Shown in pieces: positions 15,882 to 24,709 of a DNA stretch of 64,000 nucleotides. Position numbers and translations under genes: made by a program. Source of the DNA: Paramesorhizobium endophyticum (GTDB lineage Bacteria > Pseudomonadota > Alphaproteobacteria > Rhizobiales > Rhizobiaceae); contig NZ_BMHH01000015.1 in assembly GCF_014640615.1 (NCBI RefSeq), forward strand, positions 1 to 64,000, in the 5' to 3' direction. Position 1 is the first letter of the stretch. The number at the start of each line of letters is the position of its first letter. The notes under the pieces are model-generated. The model saw nothing but the letters and a program-made list of their open reading frames with translations. It was not told the origin of the DNA and did not search any database.

Positions 15882-16775
15882 TTACTTCTTCTTCGTATAA
15901 ACGCCCGGCTCGATCGGCTGCTCGGCGGGGACCTTCTCCCCGGCGATCACCTTCACGGCCGTATCGACGGCGAGCTTGCCCATCTTGTCGGGGAACTGCT
16001 GGATGACGCCGACCATGTCGGGATCGGTATTCACAGCGTTTATCGCCTCGGGCATGCCGTCGAAGCCGATCACCTTCACCTTGCCGGTGAGGCCAGCCGA
16101 CTTGACCGCCACGGCGGCGGCAAGCGCCGCGTCGTCACCAAAGCCGAAGATGCCGTTGATATCAGGGTTGGCCTGCAACATGTTCTGCGCCGCCGCCAAG
16201 GCTTCGGCACGGGTGATGCCGGTCTGCTCGGCAACGACCTTGATGTTCGGATGCTTGGCGAGCGCGTCCTTGAAACCCTTGACACGGTTCACCACCGACT
16301 GCACGGTCGGATAATCGATGATCGCCACATTGCCCTTGTCGCCAAGTTCCTTGGCCATCAATTCGCCCGCCTTGACGCCGCCGGCATAATTGTCCGTGCC
16401 GATATGCGAGGTCACTTCGACGCCATCGACAGGCACGTCGACCGTGATGACCTTGATGCCCGCCGCTTCCGCGCGCTTGATCGCGGCGACCGCGCCCTTG
16501 CTATCGACAGGCGAGATGATCAGCACGTCGATGCCCTTGACGATGAAATCTTCCACGTCGGCGAGCTGCTTGTTCAGGTCCTGATTGGCGATGGAGATTT
16601 CGAGCGGCACATTTTTGGCCTTCGCCTCTTCGGTGATGGCCTTCGCCAGCTCGTTATAGAACGGATGCTGCTGCGTCAGCAGCGAGGCGCCTATGCCATC
16701 CGCATGGGCGGCAACCGTCATGAGAGAGATCGCCGCGGAAGCGAGCAGCGGCTTCAGGAAACGAGAAAGGGTCAC
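15882..16775 (-). CDS. Sugar ABC transporter substrate-binding protein (RbsB type)
   Basis: A 297-residue periplasmic protein. The signal peptide covers about residues 1-25 (SLMTVAAHA-DG), followed by a type I periplasmic-binding fold: LLTQQHPFYNELAKAITEEA, GIDVLIISPVDSKG, VITVDVPVDG and TDNYAGGVKAGEL. It captures the sugar for the RbsA/RbsC-type importer. It is the first gene of the operon, so the promoter should lie in 16776-16900. A GTG start is chosen because GGGAGGA is seven bases upstream. Ligand is not determined; kinase and GatZ context favours tagatose, galactitol or a related hexitol. Confidence 0.92.
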   Translation of the reverse strand: MTLSRFLKPLLASAAISLMTVAAHADGIGASLLTQQHPFYNELAKAITEEAKAKNVPLEISIANQDLNKQLADVEDFIVKGIDVLIISPVDSKGAVAAIKRAEAAGIKVITVDVPVDGVEVTSHIGTDNYAGGVKAGELMAKELGDKGNVAIIDYPTVQSVVNRVKGFKDALAKHPNIKVVAEQTGITRAEALAAAQNMLQANPDINGIFGFGDDAALAAAVAVKSAGLTGKVKVIGFDGMPEAINAVNTDPDMVGVIQQFPDKMGKLAVDTAVKVIAGEKVPAEQPIEPGVYTKKK

Positions 16776-16907
16776 GAAATCCTCCCGGGATTTATCGGAG
16801 CCGAATTATGAAACTCATCCGTGCTGACGGGCTCCCTATGCCAGCCGACAAGGGGAAGCCAACCACAAAACTTTCCGCGCGTCAAATTTAATTTCTGTGT
16901 ACGTAAA

Positions 16908-17321
16908 CTATTCGTGAGAACCAAACGGATTTCGTATCGTCACGCGCCCGTCGACGACGAGGTTATTCTGCATGTCTTCCGACCAGAGTGTTTCGCCGCC
17001 ATTTTGCAATGTGGCTGCGACCATGAGCGCATCGAAGATGGAGAAGCCATACCGTTCGGCCAATTCTATGGCATAAAAGTGGGTCTCCACTTTTAGGGGG
17101 ACGACCGTTCGGCAAAGGGTGTGAATATCATTGAGTGCCACGCCCATCTCCTGCCAGCTCATATTGAGCTTGCGGCGCGCGACATTGGCGAATTCATTTA
17201 AGACCTGAACGCTGATGGCGCAGCCGGTTGCTAGAAGCGATTGCGCGGCCTCGCTGCGAGGGTCATCGCTGAAGGCATAGACGACGACATTGGTGTCCAA
17301 AAACTCGCGAGAGCGGCTCAT
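16908..17321 (-). CDS. vapC: VapC-type PIN-domain toxin
   Basis: A 137-residue PIN-domain ribonuclease. The acidic active-site residues are visible: D9 (FLDTNVVVYAF), E43 (VLNEFANV), D97 (SIFDALMVAA) and E115/D116 (LWSEDM). VapC toxins typically cut tRNA or rRNA when released from their antitoxin. The start overlaps the antitoxin stop by 4 bp. All catalytic residues are present, so the toxin is probably active, unlike the broken toxin at 1 kb. The gene sits between the sugar operon and ftsK, on its own promoter with the antitoxin. Confidence 0.92.
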   Translation of the reverse strand: MSRSREFLDTNVVVYAFSDDPRSEAAQSLLATGCAISVQVLNEFANVARRKLNMSWQEMGVALNDIHTLCRTVVPLKVETHFYAIELAERYGFSIFDALMVAATLQNGGETLWSEDMQNNLVVDGRVTIRNPFGSHE

Positions 17322-17548
17322 CGGCTGTTCGCTTCGTCGCGGTCGAACTTCCAGCCGGCGGGAAGCTTCTTGCGAAACGAACGGATGCGCTCCAGCGCGT
17401 TTTCACGGCTCGTATCTCGCGCCACGCCGAAGGAGCCGTCTTCCTGAACATGAATATTGATCTCGTCGCCCTCCTTCAGATTCAGCGCCTCGACCACTGC
17501 CGAAGGTAATCTGACCGCCAAGCTGTTTCCCCATTTTGCAATCTGCAT
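17318..17548 (-). CDS. vapB: AbrB/MazE-family antitoxin of the VapBC pair
   Basis: A 76-residue antitoxin. The N-terminal AbrB-like swapped-hairpin domain MQIAKWGNSLAVRLPSAVVE (1-20) continues with LNLKEGDEINIHVQEDG and binds operator DNA; the basic C-terminal tail would block the VapC active site. The start is set at 17548 because GGAGG lies five bases upstream. The in-frame codons before it overlap that ribosome-binding site. The gene is translationally coupled to vapC by a 4-bp overlap. Confidence 0.9.
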   Translation of the reverse strand: MQIAKWGNSLAVRLPSAVVEALNLKEGDEINIHVQEDGSFGVARDTSRENALERIRSFRKKLPAGWKFDRDEANSR

Positions 17549-17558
17549 GCCAGCCTCC

Positions 17559-17585
17559 ATGATCTACATCTATTATGTATATCAT
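17559..17585. promoter_or_regulatory. Palindromic operator of vapBC
   Basis: An 11-bp inverted repeat with a 5-bp spacer: ATGATCTACAT at 17559-17569 and ATGTATATCAT at 17575-17585, with one mismatched pair. It sits immediately upstream of vapB, where VapBC complexes typically bind to repress their own promoter. Function is inferred from position and symmetry. Confidence 0.6.
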
Positions 17586-17719
17586 AAAGGAAGCATCCGT
17601 TTCAAGCGTCACCTCTTATGCCCTTATTTTCCCTCCTTTAAGGACACTATTAACCTTCATTTTTTATTGATTAGGGTAAGCCAAGCGGGCGATCTCCTAT
17701 TTGCGGGTTGCAGGGTAAC

Positions 17720-20347
17720 ATGCGTATTCAGAGAACAAATTTCCCTATCAATTCAAACGATTACGACGAACAAAGCGAAAGTCGGGACCATCTCCCGCCA
17801 GCTGGGCCGATCAGGACCGCTCCCGAATCCATCACTCCGTCCCACGCTCCGTCCGGTTCCCGCGGCCAGGCCGTCCGTCAGACCGCCCCGGGTGTCTATC
17901 AGCCGCTCCGTCCGGTCCAGCTTCAGCCGATCACGCCGCGTCCGGTGCAGTCGGTTGTCAGCAGCGTGCGGCCCGTCCCACAGCAACTGGCGGCATCTGG
18001 CCCGCGCACTGAGTACGCGAACCAATCCGGCTATCCGCCGGTGTGGAAGCACGCCTTTTCCATGGGCGAAAATGTGCGTTTCACCCGCACGCCGCAGATC
18101 GAACTGGAAAAGTCCAAGACACCGCCCGCCGATCCGCGCGCGAACGATCTGGTGCGCCCGAAGAAAGACGTTCCGGTTAAGCCCCAGCCGGCGGCAAGCG
18201 CTCCGGCTGCTGCGCCCACCCCTGCCCCGCAGGCGGTGGTCGTCACCCCTCGGCCCGTGGCCGCTGCTCCCATTGTGAAGCCGGCGCCGGTCAAGGCCGC
18301 CGCTCCCGCAAGCGAGGAGCAAACCGCGAGCCGACAGGAAACGCCTTTCAGCCATCTGTCCGATTTCGCCTTCTGGGAATCGGTCGATATCTTCGGCGAA
18401 CTGCCCGCCGCTCCGGTCGCCGCCCCCGCCCGGCCCAAGCCGCAGGCGACTGCAATCACCGAGCTCTTCCGCGTGCGCGAGTGGAAGCAGCCCGGCATGG
18501 CCGAGAAGGTAGCCGAAGCGCTGGCCGCGACCATGCCCGCGGCCGCCACGCCGGAGCCGGTCGCGCCCGTAGCGGAAGTTGTCGCGACGCCGGAAGCTGT
18601 ATCCGCCGAGTCGGAGACCGTGGAAGCGGTTGCCGAGGTCGTTCAGGATAACGAGCCGCAGGCCGAAGCGGCGGTGGAACCGGAAGCGGCGGTGGAAGAA
18701 GAAGCCGCCGTCGAGCCTGCGCCGGTGGCCGCCGCGCCGTCCACCAATGCCGTCGTCACCATGATGCCGCGCCGCGAGCAGTCCTTCACGCCCGCCCGCA
18801 TGGAGCTACGCCTGATGGGCGCCCAAGGCCAGCATGGCTACGAGCTGCCGCCGGTCGAGCTGCTGCAGGAGCCGCCCGCGCAGGAAGGCGAAGTCATCAC
18901 GCAGGAGATGCTTGAGCGCAAGGCGGGCCTTCTGGAAAGCGTGCTGGAAGATTTCGGCGTCAAGGGCGAGATCATCCATGTCCGCCCCGGCCCGGTGGTC
19001 ACGCTTTATGAATTTGAGCCCGCGCCGGGCATCAAATCCTCGCGCGTCATCGGCCTCGCCGACGATATCGCCCGCTCCATGTCGGCCCTTTCGGCCCGCG
19101 TGGCGGTGGTTCCGGGCCGAAATGTCATCGGCATCGAGCTTCCGAACGCTAATCGCGAGACGGTCTATTTCCGCGAGATGATCACCTCGGAGGATTTCCA
19201 GGACACCGACTACAAGCTGGCGCTCTGCCTCGGCAAGAGCATCGGCGGCGAGCCCGTTGTCGCGGAACTGGCCAAGATGCCGCATCTGCTCGTCGCCGGC
19301 ACCACCGGCTCCGGCAAGTCCGTGGCCATCAACACCATGATCCTGTCGCTCCTCTACCGCATGACGCCGGAAGAATGCCGCCTGATCATGGTCGATCCGA
19401 AAATGCTGGAGCTGTCGATCTATGACGGCATCCCGCACCTGCTGACGCCTGTCGTCACCGACCCGAAGAAGGCCGTCATGGCACTGAAATGGGCGGTCCG
19501 CGAGATGGAAGACCGCTATCGCAAGATGTCGGCGGTCGGCGTACGCAACATAGACGGCTTCAACACCCGCGTTGCCGCCGCCAAGGAAAAGGGCGAGGCG
19601 ATCGTCCGCACCGTCCAGACTGGCTTCGACAAGAACACCGGCGAGACCCTCTACGAGCAGGAGGAAATGGACCTCTCCCCCATGCCGTATATCGTCATCA
19701 TCGTCGACGAGATGGCCGACCTGATGATGGTGGCGGGCAAGGAAATCGAAGGCGCGATCCAGCGTCTCGCCCAGATGGCCCGCGCCGCCGGTATCCATCT
19801 GATCATGGCGACGCAACGTCCGTCCGTCGATGTCATCACCGGCACGATCAAGGCGAATTTCCCGACCCGCATCTCCTTCCAGGTCACGTCGAAGATCGAC
19901 AGCCGCACGATTCTCGGCGAGATGGGCGCGGAGCAGTTGCTCGGCCAGGGCGACATGCTGCACATGGTCGGCGGCGGCCGCATCTCCCGCGTCCACGGCC
20001 CCTTCGTCTCCGACGAGGAAGTGGAAAAGGTCGTCTCGCACCTGAAGCTGCAGGGCCGTCCGGACTACCTCAACACCGTTACCGCGGACGAAGAGGAAGA
20101 ATCGCCGGAGCCAGAGGATACCGCCGTATTCGACAAGACCGCCATGGCGGAGGAGGATGGCGACGACGATCTGTTCGCCCAGGCGGTCAAGGTGATCATG
20201 CGCGACAAGAAGTGTTCCACCTCCTATATCCAGCGCCGCCTCGGCATCGGCTACAACCGCGCCGCCTCGCTGGTGGAGCGCATGGAGAAGGAAGGGCTGG
20301 TCGGCCCGGCCAACCATGTCGGCAAGCGCGAAATCCTCTCCCAGTAA
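17720..20347 (+). CDS. ftsK: FtsK/SpoIIIE-family DNA translocase lacking membrane helices
   Basis: An 875-residue hexameric dsDNA motor for chromosome dimer resolution and segregation at the septum. A Pro/Ala/Glu-rich, probably disordered stretch (about 1-355) precedes the alpha/beta motor. Walker A is [14 protein letters not shown] (about residue 527) and Walker B is [14 protein letters not shown] (about 657). The C-terminal gamma winged helix (about 813-875, [20 protein letters not shown]) would read polar sequences and activate XerD. The N-terminal four-helix membrane anchor of standard FtsK is absent and no upstream frame supplies one. Hyphomicrobiales often carry a second, anchored FtsK elsewhere. 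ATG 17720 is preferred over TTG 17708. Confidence 0.92.
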   Translation: MRIQRTNFPINSNDYDEQSESRDHLPPAGPIRTAPESITPSHAPSGSRGQAVRQTAPGVYQPLRPVQLQPITPRPVQSVVSSVRPVPQQLAASGPRTEYANQSGYPPVWKHAFSMGENVRFTRTPQIELEKSKTPPADPRANDLVRPKKDVPVKPQPAASAPAAAPTPAPQAVVVTPRPVAAAPIVKPAPVKAAAPASEEQTASRQETPFSHLSDFAFWESVDIFGELPAAPVAAPARPKPQATAITELFRVREWKQPGMAEKVAEALAATMPAAATPEPVAPVAEVVATPEAVSAESETVEAVAEVVQDNEPQAEAAVEPEAAVEEEAAVEPAPVAAAPSTNAVVTMMPRREQSFTPARMELRLMGAQGQHGYELPPVELLQEPPAQEGEVITQEMLERKAGLLESVLEDFGVKGEIIHVRPGPVVTLYEFEPAPGIKSSRVIGLADDIARSMSALSARVAVVPGRNVIGIELPNANRETVYFREMITSEDFQDTDYKLALCLGKSIGGEPVVAELAKMPHLLVAGTTGSGKSVAINTMILSLLYRMTPEECRLIMVDPKMLELSIYDGIPHLLTPVVTDPKKAVMALKWAVREMEDRYRKMSAVGVRNIDGFNTRVAAAKEKGEAIVRTVQTGFDKNTGETLYEQEEMDLSPMPYIVIIVDEMADLMMVAGKEIEGAIQRLAQMARAAGIHLIMATQRPSVDVITGTIKANFPTRISFQVTSKIDSRTILGEMGAEQLLGQGDMLHMVGGGRISRVHGPFVSDEEVEKVVSHLKLQGRPDYLNTVTADEEEESPEPEDTAVFDKTAMAEEDGDDDLFAQAVKVIMRDKKCSTSYIQRRLGIGYNRAASLVERMEKEGLVGPANHVGKREILSQ

Positions 20348-20420
20348 TCGCGGCGGGGTGTTCCGCAACGAAGGGGACGATATCCACATTCCACCCTTTA
20401 GGCTCCTCTAGGCCCTCCTG

Positions 20421-20447
20421 CCCCGCTTCTCAGCGGGGCTTTTTTTA
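20421..20447 (+). terminator. Rho-independent terminator after ftsK
   Basis: Perfect 7-bp stem CCCCGCT/AGCGGGG with a TCTC loop, followed directly by eight T residues. Confidence 0.9.
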
Positions 20448-20572
20448 TGAAATTCATAATCACCCAAGTATCACTTCAAGGAGAGGCCGCGCGCGCAAGT
20501 ATTGTAGGAAAGCGAACGCGCGCCATATCTGCTCTTAAACAAGGCCAAATCTCCTTGGTGGGAGGCAGTATT

Positions 20573-21478
20573 ATGTCTATGAAATTCCTGCGTTTGGCGA
20601 CATTAATCGGCGTTGCGGGCCTTGCCTTATCCGGCTGCACCACGGCGGACGAGTACTACGACGGATATGACTGGCCTTCCTATACCGTCACGCCCTCCTA
20701 CAGCTCAAGCCGCTATTACGATAACCGTTATTACACGAATCGGTATTATAATAGCCGCTATTATAACGGATATTATTATCGCGATTACCGGGATCGTATT
20801 GTTCCCGGACGTCCCGTCTATACGGCGCCAGCCAATCCAGTCTACATTCCAGGACGCCCCGTCGATATTCCCGGCCGTCCTGTCTATAGTCCCGGTCGTC
20901 CCGCCTATCCGCTCTGGCCAAACCGTCCGCGTGGCGATCGCCCGGCCTTTCCTGCTCCCCGCGTTGGCGAAGGCGTGTCCGTCCAGCCGATACCGCCCCG
21001 GATCGGCGAGGGCGTGTCCGTCCAGCCGCCGCCCCCCCGTCCAGCCGACGTTCCGGGCCGCCCGATCGAGCCGTTCTCTTTCCCGCGCCACAACCATCCC
21101 GCGCCCCGCATCGGCGAGGGCGTGACCGTCCCGCCGACGCCGCCCCGTCCCGCCGACGTTCCGCACCGTTCATTGGAGCCGTTCTCCCATCCGCGCCCGA
21201 ATGCCAGCCGTCCGGAGCCATCCGCTCCACGGATCGGTGAGGGAGTGATCGTTCCACCGGTGCCGCCTCGCCCAGCCGATGTTCCGCCTCCCGCCCGTCC
21301 GAGCGAAAGCCGCCCAACCCCGCCGGTCCCCCGCATCGGCGAGGGTGTGATCGTTTCGCCCAGTCCGCCGAGCCCAGCCGCCGTTCCCGGCCGTCCTGCC
21401 GAGCCGGATGGCACCCGTCCGGGCCGACCCATTCGCCCGGTGATCGGGGAAGGCGCGACCGCTCCCGACGCTGGGTGA
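20573..21478 (+). CDS. Tyr/Pro-rich lipoprotein with RIGEGV repeats
   Basis: A 301-residue predicted lipoprotein of unknown function. The signal peptide ends in the lipobox LALSGC (lipidated Cys22). A tyrosine-rich stretch follows (about 25-75, with RYY/NRYY repeats), then GRPVY/PGRP repeats. Six imperfect repeats centred on P-R-[IV]-G-E-G-V come next, each joined to PPRPADVP-type proline segments, with a spacing of roughly 30-35 residues. Low complexity suggests an extended envelope or cell-wall-spanning stalk. The start is set at ATG 20573 because GGGAGG lies upstream and the signal peptide follows; the frame is open for 42 codons further upstream, back over the terminator. No homologous domain recognised. 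Confidence 0.72.
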   Translation: MSMKFLRLATLIGVAGLALSGCTTADEYYDGYDWPSYTVTPSYSSSRYYDNRYYTNRYYNSRYYNGYYYRDYRDRIVPGRPVYTAPANPVYIPGRPVDIPGRPVYSPGRPAYPLWPNRPRGDRPAFPAPRVGEGVSVQPIPPRIGEGVSVQPPPPRPADVPGRPIEPFSFPRHNHPAPRIGEGVTVPPTPPRPADVPHRSLEPFSHPRPNASRPEPSAPRIGEGVIVPPVPPRPADVPPPARPSESRPTPPVPRIGEGVIVSPSPPSPAAVPGRPAEPDGTRPGRPIRPVIGEGATAPDAG

Positions 21479-21619
21479 AACAAAGAATTAGCCCCGCTTC
21501 CTGAATCAAACCGGAAGATTTCCCGGCCTGCGCCTCCTGCGCAGGCCGGAACCAAACTCCCATACCAGCTGTTATCCTCCTCGCGGGTCGTAAACCACTG
21601 CGAACCCAAGGAGATAGCA

Positions 21620-22021
21620 ATGTCCATTCGCACCATGCTTTTCACCGCCGCGGCCATGGCGCTGTCGGTGCCGTTTGCCCATGCAGACAATAACCATGCC
21701 GGCGGCGCGATCCGCTCCATGGAAACGGCCAAGGGAGACATTCTCACCGACGCCAAGGGCATGACGCTCTATATCCATGCGAAAGACGGGGTAGGTAAGT
21801 CGGAATGTTATGATCAATGTGCCAAGGATTGGCCGCCCCTGACCGCACCCAAGGGCACCGTGTCGAACGATGACGATTTCACGCTCATCGAGCGCAAGGA
21901 CGGAACCCTGCAATGGGCGCATAATGGAAGGCCGCTCTATCTTTATATCAAGGACAAGAAGGCAGGCGAAACAACCGGTGACGGGGTCCACGGCGGCCAG
22001 TGGCACATCGCCAAGGAATAA
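21620..22021 (+). CDS. Secreted COG4315-type repeat protein
   Basis: A 133-residue periplasmic protein with a signal peptide (about 1-22, VPFAHA-DN). Two copies of the 'secreted repeat of unknown function' follow: LTDAKGMTLYIHAKDG with a Cys pair (SECYDQCAKDWPPL), then WAHNGRPLYLYIKDKKAGETTGDG. The family (Y-x-[FWY]-x-x-D repeats) occurs widely as small secreted or lipid-anchored proteins; its role is unknown. Here the repeat has Tyr/Ile/Lys variants. A hairpin follows the stop, so the gene is probably monocistronic. Confidence 0.82.
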   Translation: MSIRTMLFTAAAMALSVPFAHADNNHAGGAIRSMETAKGDILTDAKGMTLYIHAKDGVGKSECYDQCAKDWPPLTAPKGTVSNDDDFTLIERKDGTLQWAHNGRPLYLYIKDKKAGETTGDGVHGGQWHIAKE

Positions 22022-22027
22022 CAGATC

Positions 22028-22065
22028 GGGCGGGAGGGCGCTAATATACGCCTTCCCGCCCTTCC
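22028..22065 (+). terminator. Hairpin terminator after the secreted repeat gene
   Basis: A 13-bp stem (GGGCGGGAGGGCG with CGCCTTCCCGCCC, one G-T pair) with an 8-nt AT-rich loop, directly after the stop codon. The trailing T-run is weak. Confidence 0.6.
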
Positions 22066-22123
22066 CTGCCAGACGGGGCTCGGCTATCTTCAAGCCTGTC
22101 CAACGAAAAGCAGGTGCAGCGCC

Positions 22124-23494
22124 GTGTCCCATCAGCCCAATTCCACCGAAGCCCGTGACATCGCCTATCAGCTCCATTCCTACACCAACGCCCGCAAGCA
22201 GGAGGCGGAAGGTTCGCTCGTGATCGAGCGGGGCGAGGGCATTTATGTCTTCGATAACAATGGCAAGCGCTATATCGAGGGCATGGCCGGACTCTGGAGC
22301 GTCGCCGTCGGCTTTGGCGAAAAGCGGCTGGTCGAGGCCGCCGCGCGGCAGATGGAGAAGCTGCCCTATTACCACACCTTCACCCAGAAGACGCATGGCC
22401 CCTCGGTCGACCTGGCGGAAAAGCTGATCGCCATGGCCCCCGTGCCGATGTCGAAGGTCTATTTCACCAATTCCGGCTCCGAGGCCAACGACACGGTGGT
22501 GAAGATCGTCCGCTACCGCTCCAACGCGCTCGGCAAGCCGGAGAAGAAAAAGATCATCTCGCGCATGAAGGGCTATCACGGCGTCACGCTGGCGAGCGCC
22601 AGCCTCACCGGCCTGCCCAATAACCACCGCGCCTTCGACCTGCCGATGCCGGGCATTCTCCACACCACCTGCCCGCATTACCGCGCTGGCGCGGTCCCCG
22701 GCGAAAGCGAGTTGGAATTCGCCCAGCGCTGCGCCAAGGATCTGGAAGATTTGATCCTCGCGGAAGGACCGGAAACCATCGCCGCCTTCATCGGCGAGCC
22801 GGTCATGGGCGCGGGCGGCGTGATCGTGCCGCCGGCAGGCTATTGGCGGGGAATCCAGGCAGTGCTGAGGAAGTATGACATCCTGCTTATCGCTGACGAA
22901 GTCATCTGCGGCTTCGGACGCACCGGCGAGATGTTCGGCTCGACCAAATACGAGATCGAGCCTGACATCATGACCCTCTCCAAGCAGCTTTCGTCCTCTT
23001 ACCTGCCCATCTCCGCCGTGCTCATCAACGACCGGGTCTACCAGCCGCTCGCGGATCAATCCGCCGAAATCGGCACGTTCGGCCACGGCTTCACCGCCAG
23101 CGGCCATCCGGTCGCCGCCGCCGTGGCGCTGGAAAACCTCGCCATCATCGAGGAGCGCGATCTCGTGGGCAATGCCCGCAATCTGAGCCCGCATTTCCTC
23201 GCCCGCCTGCGCGCACTCGAAAGCCACCCGCTGGTGGTGGAAGCGCGCGGCGTCGGCCTCATCGGCGCGCTGGAGGTCTACCACGCCGCCTTCGCCGACA
23301 AGCCCGGCGCGCTCGGCCTTGCCATCAACCGCGCCATGCACGAGCGCGGCCTCATCGGGCGCAATGTCGGCGACGCCCTCGCCTTCTGCCCGCCGCTGAT
23401 CATTACCGAGGAGCAGATCGACCAGATGTTCGGCATCGCCGAAGCGGCGCTCAAGGCGGTGAGCGCAGCGGTTGAGAATGGCGGGGCGGGCTGA
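22124..23494 (+). CDS. Class III omega-aminotransferase
   Basis: A 456-residue PLP enzyme of the class III family. The marks are YFTNSGSEANDTVVKIVRY (cofactor phosphate), GYHGVTLASASLTGLP, IADEVICGFGRTG (Asp to the pyridine nitrogen) and MTLSKQLSSSYLPISAV with the Schiff-base lysine. Such enzymes move an amino group from a terminal amine (putrescine, gamma-aminobutyrate, beta-alanine, taurine) to pyruvate or 2-oxoglutarate; the exact donor cannot be told. It starts at GTG 22124 and appears monocistronic. A second class III enzyme of a different subgroup is encoded at 40116. Confidence 0.9.
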   Translation: MSHQPNSTEARDIAYQLHSYTNARKQEAEGSLVIERGEGIYVFDNNGKRYIEGMAGLWSVAVGFGEKRLVEAAARQMEKLPYYHTFTQKTHGPSVDLAEKLIAMAPVPMSKVYFTNSGSEANDTVVKIVRYRSNALGKPEKKKIISRMKGYHGVTLASASLTGLPNNHRAFDLPMPGILHTTCPHYRAGAVPGESELEFAQRCAKDLEDLILAEGPETIAAFIGEPVMGAGGVIVPPAGYWRGIQAVLRKYDILLIADEVICGFGRTGEMFGSTKYEIEPDIMTLSKQLSSSYLPISAVLINDRVYQPLADQSAEIGTFGHGFTASGHPVAAAVALENLAIIEERDLVGNARNLSPHFLARLRALESHPLVVEARGVGLIGALEVYHAAFADKPGALGLAINRAMHERGLIGRNVGDALAFCPPLIITEEQIDQMFGIAEAALKAVSAAVENGGAG

Positions 23495-23702
23495 GAGCCG
23501 CTTCCATCACAGTAAGAGAAAGCTAAGGTATCTGTTCCCACGCGCCCCAATAAAAACTTACGCGTGCATTGACCGAAGGTATAGCACGCTATAAGTTCTA
23601 TAGAAAACAATCCATAAGGTTTCCCAAGAGCTATTACCGCTTATTGGGTTTGTCGCACCGCATAATTGCAGCAAAACAAATATTGATACAAGGACGATTT
23701 AA

Positions 23703-24596
23703 ATGGGTGACACTCTGAAATGGACTTCCGCATCTCTCGAGGCTTTCCCGGACTTGTCCTGGAATCAGGGGAAGGACGGTCCCGGTTCCAGTGCCGTTAC
23801 GCCGGCTGTAGCCGCTACGTTCAACAGCAACGGTGATCCGGATAAGGTGTGGTGCGTGTTTCGCGGTGCTGGAGCGGACTTATCCATGTATGCCGCGACC
23901 TATACCAGCCTCCCCGGCTGGCAAGGAAATTGGCAAATTTCCGGCGGCCAGCTGACCTACGAATCCCCCGCCTTGACAGCATTCCCGCAGGCAGACCCAT
24001 TTTGCGTATATCGCGGCACCGACAACGGATTTTATGCCACCAAGAGCACCGATGGTCATACTTGGACCTACCATCACCCACCCTATTGGAATTTCACGGG
24101 ACCGGCATTGGCAACATACAAAGGCCGGTTGTGGTGCGTTTACACGAGCTATTCGGATAAAAAGCTTTATTGTGTAAGCACCTCCAACGATCAAGACTGG
24201 GGGATATCTCATCCGCTAAACGTGGAGACGGAGAAGGCAACCGCATTGATCGCCTTCAAAGGCCGGTTATGGTGCATGTACCAAGGCGCGGGCGATGTCC
24301 TGTATGTTACGACAAGTGCCGATGGTGTGACGTGGTCTCCACCGGCATCGACGGGACAATCGAGCGACTGCGCGCCTGCCTTGACCTGGGAACCGTCCAA
24401 TGACGCCCTTATATGCGTGTATGGCAACACGAAGGACAAATCGTCATTCAACTATATGTGCACCACCGTTGACGACCCCAAGAATTGGACGGCCCCCAAG
24501 CCAATAGGAAATGGGAACCTGCGCGCGTCGGGAGACGGCGCGGGGATCGCATATTACAATAATAGTATTTACTGCGTCTATCGAGGCAACCAGTAA
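23703..24596 (+). CDS. Beta-propeller protein, paralogue 1
   Basis: A 297-residue protein of unknown function made of about six repeats of 45-50 residues, each with a core like PAL-x-x-[FY]-x-G-x-LWCVYRG and an S/T-DG-x-x-W turn (e.g. ALIAFKGRLWCMYQG, TTSADGVTWSPP). The N-terminal LKWTSASLEAF can close the last repeat (GIAYYNNSIYCVYRG) as a velcro strand, giving a probable five- or six-bladed propeller similar in style to sialidase or lectin propellers. No signal peptide, no transmembrane helix, and no sialidase catalytic Arg triad/FRIP motif. AAGGA precedes the ATG. Two closer paralogues lie at 28142 and 29078. Sugar binding is a guess. Confidence 0.72.
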   Translation: MGDTLKWTSASLEAFPDLSWNQGKDGPGSSAVTPAVAATFNSNGDPDKVWCVFRGAGADLSMYAATYTSLPGWQGNWQISGGQLTYESPALTAFPQADPFCVYRGTDNGFYATKSTDGHTWTYHHPPYWNFTGPALATYKGRLWCVYTSYSDKKLYCVSTSNDQDWGISHPLNVETEKATALIAFKGRLWCMYQGAGDVLYVTTSADGVTWSPPASTGQSSDCAPALTWEPSNDALICVYGNTKDKSSFNYMCTTVDDPKNWTAPKPIGNGNLRASGDGAGIAYYNNSIYCVYRGNQ

Positions 24597-24616
24597 CTGA
24601 GTAGCAGCAGCAATAC

Positions 24617-24687
24617 AGGTGAGCGAGGCTTTCGGCAAACCCCGCTCACCTCATCGGGTCCCGGTATGCCATCCCAGATACCGGGAC
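24617..24687. terminator. Two adjacent hairpins after propeller gene 1
   Basis: The first hairpin is AGGTGAGCGAGG paired with CCCCGCTCACCT (24617-24651, one mismatch). The second is a perfect 10-bp stem GTCCCGGTAT/ATACCGGGAC (24658-24687). They lie between convergent genes and could end transcripts from both sides, though neither has a strong T-run. Confidence 0.5.
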
Positions 24688-24709
24688 TGGCATGTCTCCC
24701 TTTGTATCT

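Noticed and set aside
21572-23341. 589-codon minus-strand frame
   Set aside because: Shadow of the class III aminotransferase and secreted-repeat genes, caused by GC-rich codon bias.
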